Below are positions 36,512-48,265 of a DNA stretch of 64,000 nucleotides, piece by piece. Origin of the DNA: Haematobia irritans (taxonomy: Eukaryota > Arthropoda > Insecta > Diptera > Muscidae); NCBI RefSeq assembly GCF_050003625.1, contig NC_134401.1, positions 91,366,852-91,430,851 on the forward strand, read 5' to 3'. Within the stretch, counting starts at the first letter, position 1. Every line of letters starts with the position of its first letter. The translations under genes and the position numbers were made by a program. The notes under the pieces are model-generated. The model had not been told where the DNA came from. It saw nothing but the letters and a program-made list of their open reading frames with translations, and ran no database searches.

Positions 36512-36620
36512 GGATTCGATTGGTACATATTTTATGGGGGTCTAACAGCAATGTTTCTGGTAGGCTCTTTTTTGCAGATCAAAGTTTTTATACCCTGACC
36601 ACTATGTGGTTTAAAAAGCG
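36512..36620 (+). mobile_element. HINE family D 3'-end fragment
   Basis: TTGGTACATATTTTATGGGG, AATGTTTCTGGTAGGC and TATACCCTGACCAC-TAT-GTGG: the family D end with its CCAC/GTGG hairpin, but lacking the closing GGGTATA. Confidence 0.6.
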
Positions 36621-37961
36621 ACTTGGAACCACAGTGCGACGACGATTTTGTGTTTCATATAATTGGCTCCATCAGACTTTGGCTCTTCTTTCCTTTTGGT
36701 TATATGTCAACATTTGTTTTTGTTTCCCACAATAGGTTCTTATAATGTGATACTTTCACAACTTGTCATCAAAGTGTCTAAGTCAGTAATTGTCACTTAG
36801 CTATATGCCAGTTGATGATAAACCTAATCATATGAGCAGCAGTATAATGTGTCATCCTCTCATACACCTACACCCACACCAAATATGTAATCCTGATACG
36901 TTTCTTGAGAAGAACATATGCAAGCACGAAACACTTGTTTCAATTAAGGAAATGAATATCCCGACTACCACCAGAAACGCCATTATGTGGGAGGTGAATA
37001 CGAGTATTCGAGTTTCGATGGTTTAGAGGAGAAAATAAAAACGAGAGAATTCATAAAAACGCTCCCTTGAGGGAATTGACTTTAGTGTCTGATATTTGGC
37101 TCACAGCCTGAAGGTCTGCATGCCTGCCTGCCTCCCAGTCTGCATGTGGGTGGCCCATAACACTTTTGGCCATTTAAGTAGTTCTCGGTGCTTTGTACTT
37201 TTGTTTATGCCATGATGGTATCAATAACCGATAAACACATAATAAAACTTAGTTTGTTATAGCAACAATTCCATTTGGAATTAATGTGGGTGGGAACACT
37301 ATAAGTCTTCAACAACCCCCCATTTTTTCACTCCATCTATTTTTCCTTCTCAGTTCTCATTTACCCCTCAAAGCTAATAGAGCTCCCCTTTAATTTCACA
37401 TAAATTCATTGTCACTTTCGTTGATAAGTTTTTACTAGAGTATCATCCTTTAAGTCATTGCCATGATACTATCACTACCACAACCCCCGAACCAGATAAC
37501 AATGACCCAGCTTTTGGTCACTTGGCTTAGGGATAGGCGAAAATCGTTTGTTTTGACGCTTTGGGTGTTAAGCGACAAATAATCACAATAGGGGACTAGT
37601 AAATGAGTCAATATGTGCTGTGTGTATGTGTGTGTGTGTGAGTGAGAGTTGAATAAGAGCTTCCATATTTTATTGTATTTCCGCATCCGTTGCCATATTG
37701 AATGACATCACTTCCGCTATTCACTTCCAACTTGGGTTTCTTTATTACGTTATATTTTTTCCTATTAACAAAGAAGCAGAAGAAGATGAAGGGAAAATAT
37801 TGTGTTTTTACATTGCCATTTTCCCTATGGCTATTTTCTTTATAGATGTTTGTATTTCTCTTTGCTTTGTATTCGTATGACTGTTTGATAATAGATATCT
37901 CGTTTTGCCCACAGTGGGGGAATTGGTCAAAGTTGAATTCAGTTATCATAGTGCAAAAAAA
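36621..37961. other. Non-repetitive stretch, no gene recognised
   Basis: Single-copy here. Holds (CCTG)n near 37120 and (TG)n at 37619-37640. Short open frames exist on both strands, but none shows a domain or splice structure I can support. Confidence 0.45.
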
Positions 37962-39340
37962 ACAAGTATGTACGGCCGCAAGTTCGGCCAGGCCGAATCT
38001 TATGTAACCTCCACCATGGATGGCGTAGACACTTCTACGAAAGACTGTCATCTACAATCGAATTACTTGAGTTGTGGTATCTTAAAACTTCTTAATATCG
38101 TTTTCTAAATTGTGAGTTAGTCCATACGTGGTATATATTAGACAAAAAAGTTATGTGTAGGTACGTTTACAAATAATTACGAATCGAGATGGACTTTTTG
38201 CACGATGCGTAGAGAGCCAGAATTGAAATGTGGGGTCGCTTATATAGGGGCTATATACAATTATGATCTTGATATTGACCAATTTTTGTGTGATTGGGGA
38301 TCCATTTATTTGAGGGCTGTATATAACTATAGACCGATATGGACCTCGTTAGGCATGGTTGTTAAGGCCATATACTAGCACAATGTACCAAATTTCAACT
38401 GACTCGGATGAAATTTGCTCCTCCAAGTGGCTGCAAAACCAAATCTCGGGATCGGTTTATATGGGGGCTATATATGATTATGGACTGATGTGGACCGCTT
38501 TTGGCATGGTTCTTAAATATCATATACTACCACCACGTACCAATTATCAACCAGATCGGATGAATTTTCCCTCTCCAAAAGGCACCGGAGGTCAAATCTG
38601 GGGATCGGTTTATATGGGGGCTATATATAATTATGGACTGATATGAACCAATTCCTGCATGGTTGTTGGATACCATATACTAACACCATGTACCAAATTT
38701 CGGCCGGATCGGATGAAATTTGCTTCTCTTAAAGGCTCCGCAAGCCAAATCGGGGGATCGGTTTATATAGGGGCTATATATAATTTTGGACCGATGTAGA
38801 CCAATTTTTGCATGGTTGTTAGAGACCATATACTAACACCATGTACAAAATTTTGGACGGATCGGATGAAATTTGCTTCTCTTAGAGGATCGGTAAGCCA
38901 AATTTGGGGGTCCGTTTATATGGGGCCTACATATAATTTTGGACGGATGTGGACCATGGTTGTTAAAGACCATATACTAACACCATGTACAAAATTTTGG
39001 CCGGATCGGATGAAATTTGTTTTTCGGAAAGCCAAATTTGGGGGTCCATTTATATGGGGGCTATACGTAAAAGTGGACCGATATGACCCATTTGCAATAC
39101 CATCCCACCTACATCAGTACCAACTACTTGTGCCAAGTTTCAAGTCGATAGCTTGTTTCGTTTGGAAGTTAGCGTGATTTCCACAGACGGACAGACGGAC
39201 GGACATGCTCAGATCGACTCAGAATTTCACCACGACCCAGAATATATATACTTTATGGGGCCTTAGAGCAATATTTCGATGGTTTACAAACGGAATGACA
39301 AAGTTAATATACCCCCATCCTATGGTGGAGGGTATAAAAA
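37962..39340 (+). mobile_element. HINE family A, copy A7 (both ends present)
   Basis: Head ACAAGTATGTACGGCCGCAA with hairpin TTCGGCC-A-GGCCGAA, no R array, about four full body units and shortened ones, ACGGACAGACGGACGGAC (39184-39203), end CCATCCTATGGTGGAGGGTA then TAAAAA. 1379 bp. It shows that the R array is optional. Confidence 0.82.
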
Positions 39341-39555
39341 TGGTGGCCACACTTTTATGAATGAATGGGAGAATGGAACCCCAGAACAGATACCAGAGTG
39401 AACTAACAGCTACACCGATGAATTGAAAATAGGTGAGACGACGGGACTGGTCGTATATATGGAGGGCCCAGACACCGAGATTATATTCCGGCAGAAAAGC
39501 GTGTCATAACTTACGGAATGTGTCAGATGGCTCGGAAATAATACGAGCCCAAATA

Positions 39556-40345
39556 GTTGACAAAATTTTCTATAGAAATAAATATTTGACAACATTTTCT
39601 GTAGAAATAAAATTTTGAGAAAATGTTTTATAGAAATAAATTTGTACAAAATTTTCTATTGAAATAAAATTTTGAGAAAATTTTCTATAGAAATAAAATG
39701 TTGATATAAAAATTTGACAACGTTTTCTATAGAAACAAAATTATGAAAACATTTTCTATAGAAATAAAATATTCAAAAAATTTTCTATAGAAATATAATG
39801 TTGACCAAATTTTCTATAGAAATAAAAATTTGACAAAATTTTATATAAAAATAAGATTTTGACAAAATTTTCTATAGAAATAAAATTTATGGAAATAAAA
39901 ATTTGACAAAACTTTCTATAGAAATAAAATGTTGACCAAGTTTTCTATGTAATAAAGTTTTACAAAATTTTCTATAGAAATAAAATTTTGAAAAAATTTT
40001 CAATAGAAATAAAATTTTGACAAAATTTTCTATAGAAATAAAATTTTGACAAAATTTTCTATAGAAATAAAATTTTGACAAAATTTTCTATAGAAATACA
40101 ATTTTGACAAAATTTTCTATAGAAGTAAAATTTTGACAAAATTTTCTATAGAAATAAAATTTTGAGAAAGTTTTCTATAGAAATACAATTTCGACAAAAT
40201 TTTCTATAGGAATTAAATTATGGCAAAATTTTCTGTATAAATAAAAGTTTGACAATTTTCTATAGAAATAAAATTTTGAAGAAAATTTTCTATAGAAACA
40301 AAATTTTGACAAATTTTCTAAAGAAATAAAATTTTGTTTTGTTAT
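39556..40345 (+). repeat. R minisatellite array, free-standing
   Basis: About 27 units of TTTTGACAAAATTTTC / TATAGAAATAAAA. Not inside a recognisable HINE. The best-kept units are at 40010-40130. Confidence 0.92.
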
Positions 40346-41666
40346 TGTTGGTTTTGTTCTTTAAGCATTGTTGATATTTTTTTATTTCAGCTTAAAACCA
40401 TACATTGACTAAACTATTTCGGCATAAGCCGGCTATCATGCAAAACCTTTTTACGGAAGGTTCAAGTGTGGTTCATTGTTGGGTTTAATGAACTGCCTGA
40501 ATTTATTTCGATAATTGGTTGATAGAGGATGCTGATGAGGAATGTGGTAATTCCGAAACGTGCGTCCATCCAACCATCTTACAGTCTATAGGGCTTTGCC
40601 CAAATAAATTTGACAAACATTCTTTTCCTCTGTTGGTTATAGTCTTTTTACACTTAAGTACATTTACGGAGAACGAACGGAAACTATCGAAAAATGAAAT
40701 ATTGCGTTTATATGTTCAACATCTAACATTTTACATAATTCAATTTGACATTTCTCTTGTGAAAAAAATGTTTGCTTTTAATAATTAAAATCTGTTAATT
40801 TTAAAGGTCTATTTATTCTGAAATTCGCGGTTTTAGTAAACAACAATAACTAGTATTTATGCAGTAGGTAAAATTAAGTGCAATATAAAGATGACGATGG
40901 AAATATTTTAGTAGCCCCTTATATCCTGTGACCAAATCAATTTACGCCCACATCCTGATTTTTGAATAATATAAAAATATAAGGTTTTCAGGCAAAACGT
41001 ATTATCAAATAAAATAAATATTATTATTTCAATGACAAATTGGTTTAAAACTTTGCGGTTTATTCACTATTACTACACGCAAAGAAAAAAAAGTTTGGAA
41101 AACGTGTACCGAAAACGTTTTTCTTTTGTTAGAGTTTTTTGAATTGCTTCGAAAATTTTAAACTTTTATCACCAAAAAAATTCGTTTGTTACAAAATTTT
41201 TATTTTTTCATTAAAAAAGTTATTTTTGAAACAACAACACAGTTCATTTCGTTTATATCAAACACTGTTCTTTTCCGACTTTAGGTCTTTAATACGACAC
41301 ATTTTATAGTTCAAAATTTAATATACTACAATGTAATGTTGAACATGTTTTCGGAATCTTCCGAACATATCTGGAATATATGTTAAAAACAAAAAAAAAA
41401 ACTTTGGTCGAAGCAGGGATCGAACCCACGACCCTTGGCATGCAAGTCGGACGTAGCAACCACTGCTCTACGGTGCCAAACTAAATGTTTGTTTCTGGTA
41501 AATAAACTTTGTTTATTTATTTACAAACGCACTACGTCCAAATTAATATTGAAAAATTTTAACATCTTTGGCAAAATGATGTAAGATGTTAGATGTGTGT
41601 AGTGTAAAAAGGCTATTAAGCTACACTTGTAGTTTAGTCAATGTATGGTTTTAAGCTGAAATAGAA
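40346..41666. mobile_element. Segment with nested inverted ends between R arrays
   Basis: TTTCAGCTTAAAACCATACA at 40386 returns inverted as TGTATGGTTTTAAGCTGAAA at 41643. Inside, TATAGTCTTTTTACACTTAA (about 40636) faces AGTGTAAAAAGGCTATTAAG (about 41610). A third copy of the outer motif is at 14008. Probably two nested elements; class unknown, no transposase seen. Confidence 0.45.
41395..41500 (-). mobile_element. tRNA-derived SINE head
   Basis: The reverse strand reads GGCACCGTAGAGCAGTGGTT (box A-like) and GTGGGTTCGATCCCTGCTTC (perfect box B core GGTTCGATCC). Stems do not fold cleanly, so this is a pol III promoter-bearing SINE relic, not a tRNA gene. Confidence 0.6.
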
Positions 41667-42290
41667 GAAATACAATTTTGACAAAACTTTCCATAGAAAT
41701 AAAATGTTGACAAATTTTTCAATTGAAATAAAATTTTGACAAAATTTTCTATAGAAATAAAATTTTGGCAAAATTTTCTACAGAAATCAAATGTTGGAAA
41801 AAAATTTTTGTAGAAATAAAATTTTAACAAAATTTTCTATAGAAATAACATTTTGACAAAATTTTCTATTAAAATAAAATTTTGTCAAAATTTTCTATTA
41901 AAATAAAATTTTGTCAAAATTTTCTATTAAAATAAAATTTTGAGAAAATTCCCCACAGAAACAAAGATTAAACAATTTTTACTCCAAAAATAAAATATTG
42001 ACAATATTTTCTATAGAAATAAAATTTTGGGAAAATTTTCTATAAATATAAAATTCGGAGCAAATTTTCTATAGAAATAAAACTTTTAACAAAATTTTCT
42101 ATAAAAAAATTAACAACATTTTCTATAGAAATAAAATCTTGACAAAACTATCTACGCAACTAAAAATTGGAGAAAATTTTCTATGGACATAAAACTTAAA
42201 AAAAAATGTGTATAAAAATAGTACATTGAAAACTTTCCTTATGAAAAAACAAGTCTATAGAAATAAACATTTGATAAAATGTTCTGTAGA
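41667..42290 (+). repeat. R minisatellite array, decayed
   Basis: About 20 units, well kept at 41730-41880 and increasingly degenerate to the right. Confidence 0.85.
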
Positions 42291-42744
42291 TTCAATATCT
42301 ACACAAAACAAACATTATTTACCCCCATTTTCATGAAACTCCGTTAGTGCTACGTTAGCTAACGAACTTTTAAGCTGTACTGTGGAGATATCTGTCATTA
42401 TGCCTATTTATTCCATACGTCAGTTAGGTTCTTAACTGTTGAAAATTTTTCAATTAAAGTTAAGCGGAGAGAAGATATTTGCAGTTAATTTTCTGTTAAC
42501 TAACAGTTAAAGCCTAACGGAGCTACATGAAAATGGCCGTTAAAGAGCAGACATTTAAACTCAAATAAAAGAAAATATGTAAACATTTGATTCGACATTC
42601 ATACTAGCTACAAAATTTTGATCAAAAACTTCAAAATAAGATTTGTTTGAATATGTAATATTTTTAGTAAAATTTTCTAAAAATTTTGGTACAGTATTTT
42701 TGGCATGCGTGGCAACCGTGGATTGGACCCATAGTGAAGTGATG

Positions 42745-42780
42745 GGAAGGGTTGGGAAGGGTCGGGAAGGGAAGGGAAGT
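42745..42780 (+). repeat. GGGAAGGG-type short minisatellite
   Basis: Four to five copies of GG(T)TGGGAAGGG / TCGGGAAGGG. Confidence 0.8.
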
Positions 42781-42814
42781 GAATTGGAGCAGTTGACGAT
42801 GGTCCATATAGGAT

Positions 42815-43028
42815 GTGTTTTGAGGATGATGAGACCTTGAAATACTACCTTTGTCACTGCCCTGGCTTTACTAGACAAAGAATTAACCATTTTAACCAAC
42901 CAAGTGATTCGATAACTGGCCCAACTGGAAGAAAGAAGTTCGAGAACACAACAAGCCGAATAATGGCTTAGGTATATGTCAGCCGACATGAAACAGGGCA
43001 ACCTGAATCCTCTTTTTCAACCTAACCT
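42815..43028 (+). pseudogene. LINE ORF2 C-terminal fragment with CCTAACC tail
   Basis: From 42826 the frame reads EDDETLKYYLCHCPGF, then TRQRINHF, the C-x-C zinc-knuckle end seen in the other LINE copies but clearly diverged from them. It runs to a TAG-free but shifted end and a 3' tail CAACCTAACCTAACCC. A second, distinct LINE lineage with the same kind of tail. Confidence 0.65.
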
Positions 43029-43632
43029 AACCCAATCTATGGTCATACTTTTTTAACGTAGCCTAATGTCGATTTTTTCAGCTGACGTAATGCCACTACT
43101 ACAGAGTAATTATACCCCCAATTGGTTTGATAATCAAGTGTTTACCCAACAAAATCTCCCAATGTTCGCCATAATTCGATATAAAAATTTTCTGCTTAAT
43201 CTATTAGCCGGACTCCATTGTGCTGCTTTCTCTATATCTCTGTATTTACTTCAATCATCTACCATTGTTGTGTTTCCCCCAATCATTTTATGGTCTCCTT
43301 TGTCAGTCTTGGTTTAATAATGGCAATTTCATTATATCAACATTGTAATGCCATTATGGACTACCATAAAAATGCGTTTTATTTATAATTTATTTTATAG
43401 ATAATAGCCAACCCACTTACGTTCATTTGTCCTTCATCGTTCTTTCTAAATATGACAGTTGCAGTTGAATTTGGGTTGGTGACAAAAGTTCTTTTGTGGT
43501 ATACACTTTGTTTTTCATTAGAACTGAATTTGCTTCAAAATTTATTTTGTATTTGTTCTTTAGTGGTTAGTCGCTGGAATTGACAATTTTCAGGAATCGA
43601 CTGCATGAATTATTAAGATCTCAGCAGATAGA
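43029..43632. other. Non-repetitive stretch, no gene recognised
   Basis: Single-copy in the window. The 83-codon frame at 43066 shows no recognisable domain. Confidence 0.45.
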
Positions 43633-45588
43633 ACAAGTATATACAGCAGTAAGTTCGGCCGGGCCGAATCTGAAATACCCACCACCATGAACCAAATATT
43701 AGGGTTTCCTTTGAAATTTCAGGAGGGCTTGAGGACATTTCCGGAAGATAAATTTAAAGATTTCACCTATGAGGACTATATCAGATTCTGGATTTATAAG
43801 AACCATTTTTGTTTGAGTTTTAGAGGAATTATTAACATCTCTTGTAAGTGTGCAAGAAAATTATAAAATAACGTCTTGATTTGAAATCTAAAATCTGTAG
43901 ATTTTCACCCGAGAAGTAAAATTTGGAAATTTTACATTGAGTTTCGAGCAATTTTCATGACCAGTTGGCCTTCTACACCCTCAAGAAGTGAAGTCGGTGT
44001 ATATGGAGGCATTACCAAATGTACCGATAAAAACTTAATCCGATACATATTTTTGTGAGCCTAAAATACCAGAATATTTACAATTTCAGGCAAATCAGAT
44101 AAAAACTACAGTTTCTAGAAACCCAAGGAGTTAAATCGGGAAATCGTTCTTATGGGGCTATACTAAAATATGGAGCGATACTCACCGTTTTCGGCACACC
44201 TCTTTATGGCCCGAAAATACCTCTAGATTTCCAATTTCAGGCAAATAGGATAAAAACTTCGGATTCTAGAAGCCCAAGAAGTAAAATCGGGAAATCGGTC
44301 TATTGGGGCTATACCAAAATATGGACCGATGGTTCGATTAGGTTAGGTTATGTGGCAGCCCGATGTATCAGGCTCACTTAGACTATTCAGTCCATTGTGA
44401 TACCACATTGGTGAACTTCTCTCTTATCACTGAGTGCTGCCCGATTCCATATTAAGCTCAATGACAAGGGACCTCCTTTTTATAGCCGAGTCCGAACGGC
44501 GTTCCACATTGTGGTGAAACCACTTAGAGAAGCTTTGAAACCCTCAGAAATGTCACCAGCATTACTGAGGAGGGATAATCCACCGCTGAAAAACTTTTTG
44601 GTGTTCGGTCGTAACAGGAATCGAACCCATGACCTTGTGTATGCAAGGCGGGCATGCTAAACATTGCACCACGGTGGCTCCCAAAATATGGACCGATACT
44701 CACCATTTTCGGCACACTTATTTATGGTCCTAAAATACATCTAGATTTCCAATTTCAGGCAAATTGGATAAAAACTACGGTTTCTATAAGCCCAAGACCC
44801 CAAATCGGGAGGTCGGTTTATATGGGCACCATACCAAAACATGGACCGATGCTCACCATTTTTGGCACACCTCTTTACGGTTCTAAAGTACCTCTCGATT
44901 ACCAAATTCAGATAAATTGGATAAAAACTGCGGTTTCTATAAGCCCTAGAAGTAAAATCGGGAGATCGGTCTATATGGGGGCTATACCAAAACATGGACC
45001 GATACTCACCATTTTTGGGACACTTCTTGATAGTCATAAAATACCTCTAGATTTCAAATTTCAGGCAAATTGGATAAAAACTGCAGTTTCTATAAGCCCA
45101 AGAAGTAAAATCGGGAGATCGGTCTATATGGGGGCTATACCAAAATATGGATCGATACTCACAATTTTTGGCACACGTATTTATGGCCCTACAATACCAC
45201 TAGATTTCCAATTTCAGACAAATAGGATAAAAACTACGATTTCTATAAGCCCAAGACCCCAAATCGGGAGATCGGTTTATATGGGGACTATATTAAAACC
45301 TGGACCGATATAGCCCATCTTCGAACTTGGCCTGCCTGCAGACAAAAGACGAGTTTGTGCAATATTTCAGCACAATTGCTTCATTATTGAAGACTGTAGC
45401 GTGATTACAACAGACAGCCAGACAGACAGACAGACGGACAGACGGACATCGTTATATCGTCTTAGAATTTCTCCCTGATCAAGAATATATATACTTTATA
45501 TAGTCGGAAATCGATATTTCGATGTGTTACAAACGGAATGACAAACTTATTATACCCCCGTCACCATTCTATGGTGGTGGGTATAAAA
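43633..45588 (+). mobile_element. HINE family C, copy C1 (both ends present)
   Basis: Head ACAAGTATATACAGCAGTAA, hairpin TTCGGCC-G-GGCCGAA, AAATACCCACCACCATG. Body units with GGGAGATCGGTCTATATGGG at about 44807, 44960, 45112 and 45265 (152-153 bp apart). Then ACAGACGGACAGACGGAC (45427-45446) and the hairpin TATACCC-CACCAT-ATGGTG-GGGTATA. A full SINE splits one unit. Confidence 0.82.
44331..44682 (-). mobile_element. tRNA-derived SINE, full copy
   Basis: On the minus strand the head GGGAGCCACCGTGGTGCAAT carries box A. GGGTTCGATTCC is box B. A ~200-bp body and the shared tail CCACATAACCTAACCTAATC follow. The target duplication (CC)AAAATATGGACCGAT flanks it at 44314-44330 and 44681-44697, typical of LINE-driven retroposition. 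Confidence 0.92.
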
Positions 45589-45615
45589 AAGGATAGAGCA
45601 AATATGTAAATAGAC

Positions 45616-46410
45616 AAGTCAACAGGTATATATACCCTCCACCATGGATTTCATAGAAACTTCAACTAAAGGCTGTAATCATCCACTTGGGTTGTGGTAA
45701 CACTTGTCGATGTCAAGCTATCTTAAAACTTGTTAACATCGTCTTCTAAATTTTAAGTTAGTCCATATGGGGTATATGTTAAACAAAAAAGGCAGATTAA
45801 AAACCTATATAATCCAGTTCTTGACCGGTATATATAGGGGAGTCCATAAATAATTACGAACCGCTATGAACCATTTTTTTTTTGGCGCTGTAATTAGAGA
45901 TCCAGAAATGAAATATGGGGGCTATATATATTTATGAACCGATATTGACCAATTTTTGCGTGATTATTGAGCGTCAGGATCAAATGAAATTTACTTATCC
46001 AGAAGGCTCAAGAAGTAAAATCCGGGGATACGATTTTCTGGGGGCTATCGGATGAAATTTGCTCCTCTAAGATGCTCCGAATGCCATATCTAGGAATCGG
46101 TTTATATGGACCGATATAGACCAATTTTTGCACAGAAGTAATAGGCAATATACTAACACAACATACAAAATGTAAACTTGATCGGATGAAATTTTCTCCT
46201 CCAGGAGACTCCAAAAGCCAAATCGGATTAAATGGGGGCTATATATAATTATGGACCGGATGGGTTTATATGGGGACTATCCGACCTACATCAATAACAA
46301 CTAATTGTGCCAAATTTCAAGTCGATAGCTTTTTTCGTTCGGAGGTTAACGTGATTTCAACAGACGGACGGACATCGACTCATATTTTCACCACGACCCA
46401 GAATATATAT
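45616..46410 (+). mobile_element. HINE family A-like copy, decayed
   Basis: ATATACCCTCCACCATGGAT, TGGGTTGTGGTAACAC and GTTAAACAAAAAAGGCAGAT mark the head; a few shortened body units follow; ACAGACGGACGGACATC and CACGACCCAGAATATATA mark the end. Terminal hairpins are lost. Confidence 0.65.
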
Positions 46411-46442
46411 CGATGTCTACAGTCCAAAGTACGCTAAGTCTA

Positions 46443-48265
46443 ACAAGTAAGGACAGTCCAAGGTCTGGGGGGGCCGACTATATTATACCCTGCACCACTT
46501 TGTAGATCTAAATTTTCGATACCATATCACATCCGTTAAATGTGTTGGGGGCTATATATAAAAGTTTGTCCCAAATACATACACAGAAAAAAATATCACC
46601 AAAATATTTCCAATTAAAAAGTTAATTGAAGTTGAAAATTTTTTCAATTAATAAATTAATTGATACAATTAACTTTTTAATCATGATAGAAACATTAAGT
46701 TAATTAAGTCAATGATTGAAATTTTTAAAATGTTTAATTAAAAAATTAATTGATACAATTAACTTAAAAAAAAGTGCTGATTTTTTTTTACTTTTTTAAT
46801 TAAAAATGTATTTCAAACAATCATTTGTTAATCCAAATAAAAACTCTAAGCCAATCTAACTAAGTAATTAAAAATAGTTACCCTTTTTAATTAATAAATT
46901 AATTGCGTTTTGCAATCAACATCAATTAAATTTTTAATTGAATCAATTAAAAAATTAATTGAATTTTGCTGAAAAAATCAATTAATTTTTTAATCAAGAA
47001 TTTTTTCTATGCCCAATTAAAACTGTGATTGATACTATCATTTTCGTCATTGAAGACATTTCAATTAAAAAATTAATTGGATCAATTAATTTGGTGATTG
47101 AATCAGAGAAAAAATTTTTTGTGTGTACATTTAAATATCACTCAATCTGGACAGAATTTGATAGACTTCTACAAAATCTATGGACTCAAAATTTAAGTCC
47201 GCTAATGCACTAGGGTGGAACACAATATTAGTAAAAAAATATGGGAAATATTTAAATCTAAAGCAATTTTAAGGAAACTTCGCAAAAGTTTATTTATGAT
47301 TTATCGTTCGATATATATGTATTAGAAGTATAGGAAAATTAGAGTCATTTTAACAACTTTTCGACTAAGCAGTGGCGATTTCACAAGGAAAATGTATTTT
47401 GACCATTTTTGTCAAAATCAGAAAAACATATATATGGGAGCTATATCTAAATCTGAACCGATTTCAACTAAATTTGGCACACATATTTACAATGCTAATT
47501 CTACTCCCTGTGCAAAATTTCAACTAAATCGGAGTTAAAAATTGGCCTCTGTGGTCATATGAGTGTAAATCGGGCGAAAGCTATATATGGTATATATATC
47601 TAAATATGAACCGATTTCAACCAAATTTGGCACGCATAGCTACAATGCTAAATCTACTCCCTGTGCATAATTTCAACTAAATTTGGCCAAAATTCTGGCT
47701 ATTAAAACCATATTAGTCCATATCGGGCGAAAGATATATATGGGAGCTATATCTAAATCTGAACCGATTTCAATCAAATTTTGAACACTTGACTATACGA
47801 CTAAGTGTTATGTTTATACAAAATTTCAAGCAAATCCGTATAAAACTCTGGATGCTGGGTCCATATTACGACTAAGTGTTATGTTTATACAAAATTTCAA
47901 GCAAATCCGTATAAAACTCTGGGTGCTGGGTCCATATTAATGCATATCGGGCGAAAGATAAATATGAGAGCTATATCTAAATCTGAACCGATTTCTTCCA
48001 AAATCAATAGGGTTCTATTCTGACCCAAATGAGGAACATGTGCCAAATTTGAAGGCGATTGGACTTAAATTGCGACCTAGACTTTGATCACAAAAATGTG
48101 TTCACAGACAGACGGACAGACGGACATGGCTATATCGACTCAGGAGCCCACCCTAAGCATTTTTGTCAAAGACACCATGTGTCTATCTCGTCTCCTTCTG
48201 GGTGTTGCAAACATATGCACTTACTTATAATACCCTGTTCAACAGTGTGGCGCAGGGTATAAAAA
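46443..48265 (+). mobile_element. HINE family B, copy B2, with MITE inside
   Basis: Head ACAAGTAAGGACAGTCCAAG, ATTATACCCTGCACCAC and the same single-copy region as B1, broken at 46581 by a MITE. The body follows, including an internal 69-bp duplication near 47860-47935 (CGACTAAGTGTTATGTTTAT twice). It ends ACAGACGGACAGACGGAC and CAGTGTGGCGCAGGGTATAA. Confidence 0.8.
46582..47125. mobile_element. CACAGA-type AATTAA-rich MITE, intact
   Basis: Ends CACAGAAAAAAATATC and AATTTTTTGTGTG. The B1 copy has the uninterrupted sequence AAATACATACATTTAAAT, so the TA duplication is directly visible. 544 bp, with repeated TCAATTAA/TTAATTGA. Confidence 0.88.

Noticed and set aside
39556..40345. Regular short repeats resembling a CRISPR array
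   Set aside because: Units are contiguous with no unique spacers, and the genome is clearly eukaryotic; it is a minisatellite.
41395..41485. A possible tRNA-Ala gene on the minus strand (TGC-like loop)
   Set aside because: Acceptor and anticodon stems are not complementary, and the same sequence recurs with a shared non-tRNA extension.
44654..45313. 219-codon frame that might be a normal single gene
   Set aside because: It is the HINE C tandem unit read through; treated as a repeat, with the coding question raised as a finding.
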